NCBI GenBank assembly: GCA_013822735.1
Contig: PNKZ01000001.1
Span: 1,049,434 to 1,113,433 of the forward strand
Direction: 5' to 3'
DNA from: Pirellula sp.
GTDB lineage: Bacteria > Planctomycetota > Planctomycetia > Pirellulales > PNKZ01
Length of the DNA: 64,000 bases
Part shown: one piece after another, positions 1 to 6,984 of the stretch
Layout of the letters: every line of letters begins with the position of its first letter
How positions within the stretch are numbered: position 1 is the first letter of the stretch
The notes under the pieces: generated by a model
The model's input: the letters and a program-made list of their open reading frames with translations, nothing else
Databases searched by the model: none
Told to the model about the DNA's origin: nothing
Made by a program: the position numbers and the translations under genes

Positions 1-1454
1 AACGCCCCGAGCGGGATCTGCTGACACCAGTGCTTGCCGTGGCTCGCTTCCGTGATGCTCACCGTACCCTTCCGCGCCGGCTTGTGTATGTCGATCCGAT
101 AACCGCCGACGCCGACGCTGTCGGGATACTTCACCGGGCCGTGCTTCGTCGCTGCCGCATCGGTGCGAAAGTGCTGTTCGAGCACGGTGAACTCCGCACG
201 AATGCGCGTCGATTCGCGAATGTACGGATACGGCGCTAAGCCGTCGGTCGTGCCGAAGATGTCGCCGCGCGGCCGCAAGCCGGGAAATCCCGTGCCGCCG
301 GTCGCGTGGTCGGGTGCTTCGGTTTGCAGCCAGTAGAGCAGGCTCAAGCTGAGTTGCCGCGCGGCTTCCATGTTGCGCCGGCGTTCTTCGGCCGGCACCC
401 CGCAGAGCACGCCGTCGTGATATTCGTTCTGGCTCCAGATGGCGACCGTCACGTCGCTCGGGAAAGCCCCCTCCGCGAAATTACTCCGACAGAGCAGCCG
501 CCGAAAGCTCCAAGTCTTCGCGATGTACCGCTTCGCATCAATCGGTCGACCGGCGTGGTCGGCCTGCTGCCCGAAGAGGTCGGCCACGGCCAGCTTCGGT
601 TTGCCCGTGTGCGAATTCTTCGCGGCGCGCCAGAAGTCGTAATCGCGCGGCTTCTCAATCACATGCTCTTCGCCGGGCAAATAGTCCATGGCGACCACGT
701 GCGTGAAGCCCATCTGATCGCGCGGGTCGGCCTTCCCTTCCAGTGCGTTCGGCTCGCCCGTCTCCGCTTGCGATTCGGCGCCGACGACACGTTCGACATC
801 GCCGAGTTCCAGCAACTCGCCGAGTTCCGTCGCATCGAGAATGTACGGGGCCGTCAGCGTTCGCTCAACGCCGGACGTTTCATCCAACACGGCGACGGCC
901 TTGGCGTAGTCGCCGTCCATGGTCATGCCGATCGGCCGATGTCGGGTAAGAATCGTGATCCGTCCCGACGAGAGATGCGGCGCGAGCATTTCGTAGAGCA
1001 CGGCAAGCCCCACGCGCGGCTCGAAGCCGAGCCCGCTCACCCACCCTGCCCCGGGATTCAACGTGCGGTCGGCGCGTGCCTCCGGCGTGAGCGGATAGTG
1101 GTTGCGATAGTACGCGCGGACCCCTTCGCGAAAATCGGCGTAGCTCTGCGTCCGGCCGTAGCGCTCGATCCAAGGATGTTCGTCGACCGGTACGCCTTGC
1201 ACCGTGGCCTGCCCGCCGATCCAGTCGGTTTCTTCCGTCACGATGACGCTGCGACCGAGCCGCGCCGCCGCCAGCGCCGCGGCAATGCCGCCGAGACCGC
1301 CGCCGATCACCAGTACGTCGGCTTTCAGTTCCTGCCGCTTGCCGCCGGCTTCGGCGCCCAGCGCGCTCGAACGAAAGTCGAAAAACGAACCCCCCGCGGC
1401 GAGTGCGGACGAGGTCGACAGAGCACGTAAAAACGCGCGGCGTGAGGAGAGCAT
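1..1454 (-). CDS. FAD-dependent oxidoreductase with Tat-like signal (3' end outside window)
   Basis: The reading frame is open from an ATG at 1454 to the left edge, 484 codons, so the C-terminus is missing. The N-terminus begins MLSSRRAFLRALS, a twin-arginine-type export signal, followed by a hydrophobic stretch. A dinucleotide-binding motif, VLVIGGGLGGIAAALAAAR, follows at about residues 45-63, then an ETDWIGGQ segment typical of the FAD_oxidored family. It is therefore probably an exported flavoprotein oxidoreductase; the substrate is unknown. In planctomycetes such proteins often sit in sugar or polysaccharide loci (family knowledge). A second protein of the same kind lies at 17992-19485. 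No close operon partner is visible, because the region upstream of its start is a mobile-element remnant and cassette array. Confidence 0.85.
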   Translation of the reverse strand, partial: MLSSRRAFLRALSTSSALAAGGSFFDFRSSALGAEAGGKRQELKADVLVIGGGLGGIAAALAAARLGRSVIVTEETDWIGGQATVQGVPVDEHPWIERYGRTQSYADFREGVRAYYRNHYPLTPEARADRTLNPGAGWVSGLGFEPRVGLAVLYEMLAPHLSSGRITILTRHRPIGMTMDGDYAKAVAVLDETSGVERTLTAPYILDATELGELLELGDVERVVGAESQAETGEPNALEGKADPRDQMGFTHVVAMDYLPGEEHVIEKPRDYDFWRAAKNSHTGKPKLAVADLFGQQADHAGRPIDAKRYIAKTWSFRRLLCRSNFAEGAFPSDVTVAIWSQNEYHDGVLCGVPAEERRRNMEAARQLSLSLLYWLQTEAPDHATGGTGFPGLRPRGDIFGTTDGLAPYPYIRESTRIRAEFTVLEQHFRTDAAATKHGPVKYPDSVGVGGYRIDIHKPARKGTVSITEASHGKHWCQQIPLGA

Positions 1455-1609
1455 GGCAGGCCGAGGGGAGGATTCAGGCGACCGGGGGGAGGGACCGACG
1501 TCTGATTCTTGCGCGCCGCGCCGGCCGGGGGAAGCCCCGAAAGCGAGAGCCGATACGCAATGGACGCATGGCCGGCCGCTCAATTTAAGATGCAAACTCG
1601 GCAAAGTGA

Positions 1610-1885
1610 GTCGGCCGAACACTGTCTGCGATCGGAAAGAAGGCCGGCGTCGTCGTCAAAAAGTCGGAGCGCAAATTCTCCACGGCGCACGACCTAGGCC
1701 GGGCATGGGCAACTCGTTGGGCTCCAAAGGGAAAGCCCGTAGCGCTGCAACTTCTGATGCGAGAAGAGAGTATCGAGACGACGTTGCGGTATTACGTGTC
1801 CCAGGACGCCGATGACATTTCCAGAGAACTCCGGCAGACAGATAGTTACGCAAATCCAACGACGAAGTCCACTGTAAAGGAGTGA
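1610..1885 (+). pseudogene. C-terminal remnant of a tyrosine recombinase/integrase
   Basis: The frame is open from just after a TGA at 1607-1609 to a TGA at 1883-1885. Its translation contains HDLGRAWATRWA followed by LMREESIETTLRYYV, the layout of the catalytic C-terminus of phage-type integrases (HxLRR...LMRH.SI.TT..YYV). The tyrosine is present. The arginine normally at H+3 reads G, and the histidine normally after LMR reads E, so at least two catalytic positions look lost. No N-terminal or core-binding domain is visible upstream. The style matches phage-type integrases more than the integron integrase IntI, whose C-terminus usually has HTLRHSFATHLL-like and GH motifs. Its stop codon overlaps the edge of the first attC-like site. 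Confidence 0.75.
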
Positions 1886-2005
1886 ACGGTTGTGCTCAGT
1901 TGCCCGCCCGAAGTCGGGCGTGTACGCGATTAGTCTAACGTGCTCGAAGCGACTGAGCCAAATCGGCCGAACGAACGGCGGGGCAACTGCAGCGCTTCGT
2001 TAGGT
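1881..2005 (-). repeat. attC-like recombination site 1 (left array)
   Basis: This is a 125-base imperfect palindrome. Read on the minus strand it starts with ACCTAAC (RYYYAAC box) and ends with a degenerate GTTCACT box. The inner arms carry GCTGCAGTTG on one side against CAACTGAGC on the other, so one base is unpaired, as in the L'' box of integron attC sites. The stop codon of the 114-aa cassette gene lies inside the RYYYAAC box, as is usual for integron cassettes. The unpaired base sets the minus-strand orientation. Confidence 0.7.
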
Positions 2006-2344
2006 GCAATGTACCGTTTGACTGCAAACCGGACACGTCGCCTGTTTGGCCCAACTGCGAACGCGATTGCTGCAATTGGTGCAAGTTCCCGATTGGCAAA
2101 TCGGCGCGTCGTCGACCCAGTCTGCATACTGCTGGCGGTCATGAATCGCGATCAGGTCAACATCCCAAGGCTCGTCGGCGACGATGCGTTCGGCGTCGGC
2201 GAGAATGAAATGTCCGTTCCAGTCGTTGCGATCGCTGGTAGTCCGACCGCGCACTGCTTCGTAGAAGAACTCGGCAAATGCTTTGTCCGAGAGCGTCGAT
2301 AAAAAAGTCAGTGCGTGGCTCCGAGCGTTCAACATCCCATACAC
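2000..2344 (-). CDS. Cassette-encoded small protein with a C-terminal zinc-ribbon-like Cys motif
   Basis: A 114-residue protein that exactly fills the cassette between two attC-like sites. The ATG at 2344 overlaps the edge of one site and the TAA lies in the terminal box of the other. The C-terminus has four paired cysteines (CTNC about 19 residues before CPVC), a likely zinc-ribbon or treble-clef-type metal site. The N-terminal half is acidic and aromatic, with LSDKAFAEFFYEAV and a segment ILADAERIVADEPWDVDLIAIHDR. I do not recognise the family and make no functional claim. The position says it is or was a mobile gene cassette, transcribed leftwards in the array direction. Confidence 0.7.
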   Translation of the reverse strand: MYGMLNARSHALTFLSTLSDKAFAEFFYEAVRGRTTSDRNDWNGHFILADAERIVADEPWDVDLIAIHDRQQYADWVDDAPICQSGTCTNCSNRVRSWAKQATCPVCSQTVHCT

Positions 2345-2468
2345 CTAACGTCGTTGATCAGTTGCCCGCACGAAGGTGTGCGGGTTTGCGAACCATCCTA
2401 ACGCACCCGAAGATAACGAGCCAATTTGCCGGGGACTTGTGCGGGACAACTGGAGCAAATCGTTAGGC
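2343..2468 (-). repeat. attC-like recombination site 2 (left array)
   Basis: This is a 126-base imperfect palindrome with both terminal boxes intact. On the minus strand it begins GCCTAAC and ends GTTAGGT. The arms pair as GCTCCAGTTGTCCCGC against GCGGGCAACTGATC, leaving one extra C in the right arm, the extrahelical base expected in the L'' box. The length is close to that of Vibrio superintegron repeats. It is the best-formed site in the window and closely resembles the site at 63118-63241, 60 kb away. Confidence 0.8.
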
Positions 2469-2475
2469 TATTCAT

Positions 2476-2739
2476 TCATGGATCGACTGCTCGCCAGGGG
2501 CGCTTACCACCCCGCCGTACGAATTTTCCACCGGACTTTAGCCAGGCGGCCCGTTCATTACGCGTCATTCTAGCTCCGGCGGCTGCCTGCTCATCGGATA
2601 GCATTTGCATCGGCGTGTCGCAACAAGCAGGCCACTGTGGATCATCCGATCGTTGCAATGCATGTGGCGACGTTTTCCGACGAAGCGAGCAACACTTACG
2701 ACAGAAGAAGTATCGTCGGAAGGTTGGAGGCGATGTCAC
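2476..2739 (-). CDS. Cassette-encoded small Cys-rich protein
   Basis: An 87-residue protein starting at an ATG at 2739 and stopping eight bases short of attC-like site 2. Residues about 12-40 contain FFCRKCC and, some 23 residues later, a CC pair, so it may bind a metal with a CxxC + CC arrangement. The C-terminus is basic (KSGGKFVRRGGKRPWR). I cannot place it in a family. Its location between two attC-like sites, in the same orientation as its neighbour, supports a real cassette gene, but its shortness and basic composition leave room for doubt. Confidence 0.55.
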   Translation of the reverse strand: MTSPPTFRRYFFCRKCCSLRRKTSPHALQRSDDPQWPACCDTPMQMLSDEQAAAGARMTRNERAAWLKSGGKFVRRGGKRPWRAVDP

Positions 2740-2809
2740 CGCTTAACCTCAAGGCCTAACTATGTTGTTAGACGGATCAGCCTATCACGCTGTAGGCCGC
2801 GCCATTGCA

Positions 2810-2894
2810 GCCTAACGCGCGAGCCGGGTTTTCGTCTAAGTCCAAGCCTAGCAAACGCTTGCTCGAACTTCACGCTTCAGCGTGCGCGTTAGGC
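2810..2894 (-). repeat. attC-like site 3 (left array), less typical
   Basis: Ends in perfect GCCTAACGCGC / GCGCGTTAGGC arms, 85 bases apart. The inner arms do not show the paired L-boxes of sites 1 and 2. Immediately to the left, at 2754-2773, lies a collapsed pair of boxes (GTCTAAC and GTTAGGC on the minus strand, six bases apart), which could be a deletion remnant of another site. Orientation is inferred from the neighbouring sites. Confidence 0.5.
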
Positions 2895-2905
2895 TGTTTC
2901 CGGAT

Positions 2906-2929
2906 AACACTCATCGCGTGAGTGTTTTC
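2906..2929 (+). terminator. Hairpin with T-run beyond the cassette array
   Basis: Arms AACACTCA and TGAGTGTT (8 pairs, 5-base loop) are followed by two further Ts and CG, giving a TTTT run overlapping the stem end. It could end transcription between the array and tRNA-Ser. The T-run is short, so this is tentative. Confidence 0.35.
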
Positions 2930-3070
2930 GCCACCGAAAGCGGAAAGGTACGGAGCGTTAGCTCTCAACCAGCTTGCCGGTGACGCTTCGGGTGACACCG
3001 GCCGCGCAAAGAAAGGACCGGAAGTTATCCGGTCGGTCGCAAGTGACTGCGAATAAAAGAGTTACAAGAG

Positions 3071-3153
3071 CGGAGGACATGGGATTCGAACCCACAACCC
3101 ATTGCTGGGCATCTGATTTCGAGTCAGACCGCTGGCCAATTCGCTTATCCTCC
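3071..3153 (-). tRNA. tRNA-Ser (anticodon CGA)
   Basis: Read on the minus strand: acceptor arm GGAGGAT pairs with GTCCTCC, with discriminator G. The anticodon stem TCTGA/TCAGA holds the loop CTCGAAA, giving anticodon CGA for codon UCG. A long variable arm (TGCCCAGCAATGGG) marks a class II tRNA, and the T-arm is GTGGG TTCGAAT CCCAT. CCA is not encoded. It lies beside the cassette array. Confidence 0.95.
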
Positions 3154-3423
3154 GTAGCCCGATACCGCAGCGGCGGCACCGGCTAAGCGACACAATACTA
3201 CTAAGGTCGGTTCGGCGCGGCAAGAACCGTTGTCGGCCCGGCGGCCGCGCCAAAGTCGGCGGATTTCGGCATTCTCCCGCCCGCGGCGCGTCGGGAGATA
3301 CCAATTTTACCGGTCCTGCGGCCGCTTTCAACGCCGGCGCGGGGGCTTGGTTTGCCCCGGAATGCGTTGCGAACTAGGTTTCTGAAAGCCACGCTTCGCC
3401 GCCGCATTCCGAGCCGTATCTCC

Positions 3424-4140
3424 ATGCCGTCTTACCACGATCCCGACGAGCCTCGTTCCCATCACCGGGCCCCGCTTGCCCCTGGCGACTCGCCGGAAGC
3501 GGTCACCCTGCGCACCGACGACACCGCGGTCGGCGGTCTGTTGGCGGTCGTCGAATTGGAGCGGGGGGATACGAGCGAGCGTTACCCGACCTCGTCGTCG
3601 GAGTTCTCCGTGGAGACGCACATCAACGTGGAATCGTTCGAAGCGCACGAAGCCGAGGTCTGCATCGGCCTGCAACTCTTTCAACCCGCCGCAGAAGATG
3701 ACGCCGACGTCGCGGCCCGGCTCGCGATCGACGACACGCTGCCGAAGGTGCGCGATGTGATGACCCCCGCCCCGACCTGCATCGACTCGCAAGCGACCAT
3801 CTTGCAGATCGTGCGCCTCGTGCATGCCAAGAAGTTTCGCCACCTGCTCATCACCGACGAGCAAAACGAATTAGTCGGCGTCGTCAGCGATCGCGACCTC
3901 GTCCGTTGCTTCGGCCCCGGCGACTTCCCGGACGACTCGTTACTGGAAAAAATGCGCGCCGCCGACGTGATGAGCACCGACGTCGTCGCCGTCGGCCCGG
4001 AAACTTCCGTGGCCGCCTGCATCGACGAGATGCTGAGCCACGGCATCAACTGCCTGCCGGTGGTCGTCGGCCGTCGCCCGGTCGGAATTCTCACAACGGC
4101 CGATCTGTTGCGGTTGTTGCGCGAACGGCTCACGAGCTAA
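3424..4140 (+). CDS. CBS-domain-pair protein
   Basis: A 238-residue cytoplasmic protein. Two CBS domains occupy about residues 109-160 (VRDVMTPAP ... VVSDRDLV) and 179-237 (AADVMSTDVVAV ... GILTTADLL). Such tandem pairs bind adenine nucleotides and sense energy state or regulate partners (family knowledge). The N-terminal 100 residues are unlike known domains and rich in acidic residues. The frame extends up to 3352, but the extra segment is Arg-rich and looks untranslated, so I chose the ATG at 3424; no strong ribosome-binding site decides it. A separate gene follows 160 bases downstream. The partner is not evident. Confidence 0.85.
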   Translation: MPSYHDPDEPRSHHRAPLAPGDSPEAVTLRTDDTAVGGLLAVVELERGDTSERYPTSSSEFSVETHINVESFEAHEAEVCIGLQLFQPAAEDDADVAARLAIDDTLPKVRDVMTPAPTCIDSQATILQIVRLVHAKKFRHLLITDEQNELVGVVSDRDLVRCFGPGDFPDDSLLEKMRAADVMSTDVVAVGPETSVAACIDEMLSHGINCLPVVVGRRPVGILTTADLLRLLRERLTS

Positions 4141-4301
4141 CGCGCGCAACCGACGGACGCCGCGGCGCTTGCATTTCACCGGGTCGCCGTTTCCAATACG
4201 GGCCGACGTCGGAGCTGGAAACTTCCGCGGCACGCGGCAAAACGGCAACGTGCCGTATTCCTCGCGCTCACGACGGTCGCCGACCCGTGGAGCCTGTCGT
4301 T

Positions 4302-5648
4302 ATGTCGTCCGGATCCGATGCCGTCGACCCGTTGCGCGAAGCGCTGCGTTACTCTCCCGACAACGTCCCGCTGCGCCGCCATTTGGCCGGCACGCTCCTC
4401 GCGGCCGGGCGCTTCGAAGAGGCCGAGCTCGTCTACAAGGAAGGGCTGCAACGCCATCCGACCGACGCGTCGCTCAAGCTCGGACTGGCCGACGCCTTCT
4501 ATCGTCAGCAAAAAGATTCGCCGGCGCTCGTCGTAATCGAAGACCTGTTGAAGGCCTCGCACCCGCCGGCGGCGGCGTACATTTTGCATGCGCGCCTCTT
4601 GCTGCGCGGCGGCGAAACGCAACGGGCCGTGCATCAATATCGCGAAGCGCTCAAGGAAGACCCGACGGCTGAAGACCTCGGTCTCGCCGCGCAGCTCGGC
4701 ATCAATGCCTCCGGCGTCGAAGAAGTGAGCGAAGGTCGCGTTCGCCAAGGCTGGGAAGGCGATGGCGCGGCGTTCTCCGAGTTCTCCGTCGAGCGGCCGA
4801 CCGTGAAGTTCGCCGACGTCGGCGGCATGGAGAAACTCAAAGAAGAGATTCGGCTGAAGATCATTCTGCCGCTCGAACATCCGGAGCTTTTCAAAGCGTA
4901 CGGCAAAGCGATCGGCGGCGGCATCCTGATGTACGGCCCGCCGGGCTGCGGCAAGACGCACTTGGCCCGAGCCACGGCGGGCGAAGTGAACGCTGGCTTC
5001 TTGAGCATCGGCATCAACGACGTGCTCGATATGTGGATCGGCCAGAGCGAGCACAAGTTGCACGAGCTGTTCGAGCAGGCCCGCCGCAATCGGCCGTGCG
5101 TGTTGTTCTTCGACGAAGTCGACGCGCTCGGAGCGAGCCGCACCGATATGCGTTCGTCGGCCGGCCGGCATTTGATCAACCAGTTCCTCGCCGAACTCGA
5201 CGGCGTGCAAACCTCGAACGAAGGGATCTTGATCCTGGCCGCGACAAACGCCCCGTGGCATCTCGACTCGGCGTTTCGCCGCCCGGGCCGCTTCGATCGC
5301 ATTCTCTTCGTGCCGCCGCCGGATCTGCCGGCCCGCGCTGAAGTGCTGCGCATTCTTTGCAAAGGGAAACCGGTCGAGGCGCTCGACTACGACGGCCTCG
5401 CCAAAAAGACCGACGGTCTTTCGGGCGCCGATCTCAAATCGGTGATCGACGTGGCGGTGGAGGCCAAACTGCGCGAGGCCCTCAAGACCGGCGCGATCAA
5501 ACCGCTCACGACGAAAGACCTGCTGGCCGCGGCCGGCAACGTACGCCAGTCAACCAAAGAATGGTTCTCCACGGCCCGCAACTACGCCCTCTACTCGAAC
5601 GAAGGCGGGCTGTACGACGATATCTTGAGCTATCTGAAGATTCGCTGA
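4302..5648 (+). CDS. TPR-AAA+ ATPase
   Basis: A 448-residue protein. TPR-like helical pairs fill about residues 1-140 (EALRYSPDNVPLRRHLAGTL, EEAELVYKEGLQRHP). An AAA+ module follows: Walker A GPPGCGKT near 212-219, Walker B VLFFDEVD near 266-273, second region of homology ATNAPWHLD...RRPGRFDR, then a small helical lid domain. The single AAA module resembles the p97/Vps4/spastin class, which remodels protein complexes. An N-terminal TPR domain would select substrates. The next gene starts 14 bases after its stop, followed by another overlapping by 4, so the three form an operon. Membrane TPR partners suggest a job at the membrane. The frame is open further upstream, but ATG 4302 begins the TPR region. 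Confidence 0.9.
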   Translation: MSSGSDAVDPLREALRYSPDNVPLRRHLAGTLLAAGRFEEAELVYKEGLQRHPTDASLKLGLADAFYRQQKDSPALVVIEDLLKASHPPAAAYILHARLLLRGGETQRAVHQYREALKEDPTAEDLGLAAQLGINASGVEEVSEGRVRQGWEGDGAAFSEFSVERPTVKFADVGGMEKLKEEIRLKIILPLEHPELFKAYGKAIGGGILMYGPPGCGKTHLARATAGEVNAGFLSIGINDVLDMWIGQSEHKLHELFEQARRNRPCVLFFDEVDALGASRTDMRSSAGRHLINQFLAELDGVQTSNEGILILAATNAPWHLDSAFRRPGRFDRILFVPPPDLPARAEVLRILCKGKPVEALDYDGLAKKTDGLSGADLKSVIDVAVEAKLREALKTGAIKPLTTKDLLAAAGNVRQSTKEWFSTARNYALYSNEGGLYDDILSYLKIR

Positions 5649-5661
5649 GAACTGGCAAGTC

Positions 5662-6984
5662 ATGTCGGAACATCTTGCGCGCGCTCAGCAGTTGATGGAA
5701 TGGGAGCGCTACGAACCGGCGGCCGCGTCGCTTCTTTCGGCGCTGGCAGAGGAGCCCAACGACGCGATTGCGCATGCCATGCTCGCGGCCTGCCATCTTA
5801 AATCGCGACGCTTGTGCTCGGCTCTGGAAGAAGTACGAACTAGTTTGGGGCTCGCGCCCGATTTTGCGTACGCCCACTACGTGCATAGCTTGATCTTGTC
5901 GCGACGAGGGGAGACGGACGAAGCGATTGCCGCCGTTCGCGAGGCGATTCGGATAGAGCCGCATTCCGCCGACTACCTATTCTTTCACGCCGCCCTGCTG
6001 CACGATTGCGGAAGACTCCGCGAATCGCTTCAGGTCGTCTTGGCGGCGCGGCGCGTTGATCCCAGGCATGTCGAGTCCGCCAACTTGCACGTCCTTTTGC
6101 TCGCCGCTCGAGGAAAAATAGACGAGGCCGAAGCGGCCATCGACGCGATTCTCTCCATCAATCCCGAATTCGCTTGGACCCATCGGAATCTCGCCTTCAT
6201 CTCCGCGCAGCGAGGCGACTTTGCCCAAGCGGTTTCCTCTTATCGCGAAGCGTTGCGGCTGAAGCCCACCGATTCGATCGCCCGCGATGGATTGGTGGCC
6301 GCACTCAAAAAAAGAAATGTCGTTTATCGATTTCTGTTTTGGTTTTTTGCTGCAGATCCCGGTCTGTTGGCGGGCCAGGCGATGATGCAAGGGGCGATGG
6401 TGAGCTTTCTCGTCTTAATCATTCCAGGGCTGGTCTTTGCTTGGTATCGCGACCCGAACGCAATTTTCCCGTTTTGGCCGCTGGTCGTGCTTTCCGGAAC
6501 CTTGCTGTTTATGCCGATTCAACTTGTGCTTCGGATTCTTTTCCTGTGGCTGGGCGACCATGCGATCACCGTATTGCTTTGTCTCGATCCGCTGGGAAGG
6601 AAGGCGCTCATGCCCGAGGAAAAACGTGCGGCGCAGATTGCGATAGGCTGCGTCGTGGCTGCGATCGGGCTGCTCATGGCCGCCGTCGTATTCCGGCTGG
6701 CGTTATTAGCGGTAGTCGCTGCGATGAGTCTCTTAGCGGCGATTTCCGTGCCGTTTGTGCTCAGGCATCCTGCAGGGCCGTTACGCAATAACGCTCTAAC
6801 GCTCTTGGTGTTCATCTGCTCCTCGGCTTTCGCCTGGGTTGGTTTACGATTTCTGCTCAACACGGAACTTGCCGAGTTGTTGTTCGTGGTGGGTGTGTGG
6901 CTATGTTATGTCCATTACCGATCGGTCGACCGAAACCTGCGTCGCCGACAAGTCGAACTCTCTGCCGCGAATGAGAATCAATGA
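5662..6984 (+). CDS. TPR-containing multi-pass membrane protein
   Basis: A 440-residue protein starting at ATG 5662, 14 bases after the AAA+ ATPase. About residues 1-210 are TPR repeats (LMEWERYEPAAASLL, SILSINPEF, YREALRLKPTDSIARDGL). From about 220 onward there are six or more hydrophobic membrane segments (VSFLVLIIPGLVFAW, PLVVLSGTLLFMPIQLVL, LLFVVGVWLCYVHY). The layout, soluble TPR domain then membrane domain, is shared with the next gene, with which it is clearly paralogous (both keep a segment of the type LKARN/KKRNxxYxxFL after the TPRs). Function unknown; it probably scaffolds a complex handled by the ATPase. Its GC content is slightly lower than its neighbours'. Confidence 0.85.
   Translation: MSEHLARAQQLMEWERYEPAAASLLSALAEEPNDAIAHAMLAACHLKSRRLCSALEEVRTSLGLAPDFAYAHYVHSLILSRRGETDEAIAAVREAIRIEPHSADYLFFHAALLHDCGRLRESLQVVLAARRVDPRHVESANLHVLLLAARGKIDEAEAAIDAILSINPEFAWTHRNLAFISAQRGDFAQAVSSYREALRLKPTDSIARDGLVAALKKRNVVYRFLFWFFAADPGLLAGQAMMQGAMVSFLVLIIPGLVFAWYRDPNAIFPFWPLVVLSGTLLFMPIQLVLRILFLWLGDHAITVLLCLDPLGRKALMPEEKRAAQIAIGCVVAAIGLLMAAVVFRLALLAVVAAMSLLAAISVPFVLRHPAGPLRNNALTLLVFICSSAFAWVGLRFLLNTELAELLFVVGVWLCYVHYRSVDRNLRRRQVELSAANENQ

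Noticed and set aside
306..1430. Long plus-strand open frame of 374 codons
   Set aside because: It is a shadow of the minus-strand FAD oxidoreductase, which shows a Tat signal and a glycine-loop motif.
1610..1885. Integrase fragment as the integron integrase (IntI)
   Set aside because: Its motifs (HDLGR, LMREESIETTLRYYV) match phage-type integrases rather than IntI, and it lies on the strand and at the edge opposite to what the attC orientation predicts.
4176..5261. 361-codon minus-strand frame opposite the AAA+ gene
   Set aside because: The plus-strand product shows Walker A/B motifs; the minus frame has no domain pattern and is a high-GC shadow.
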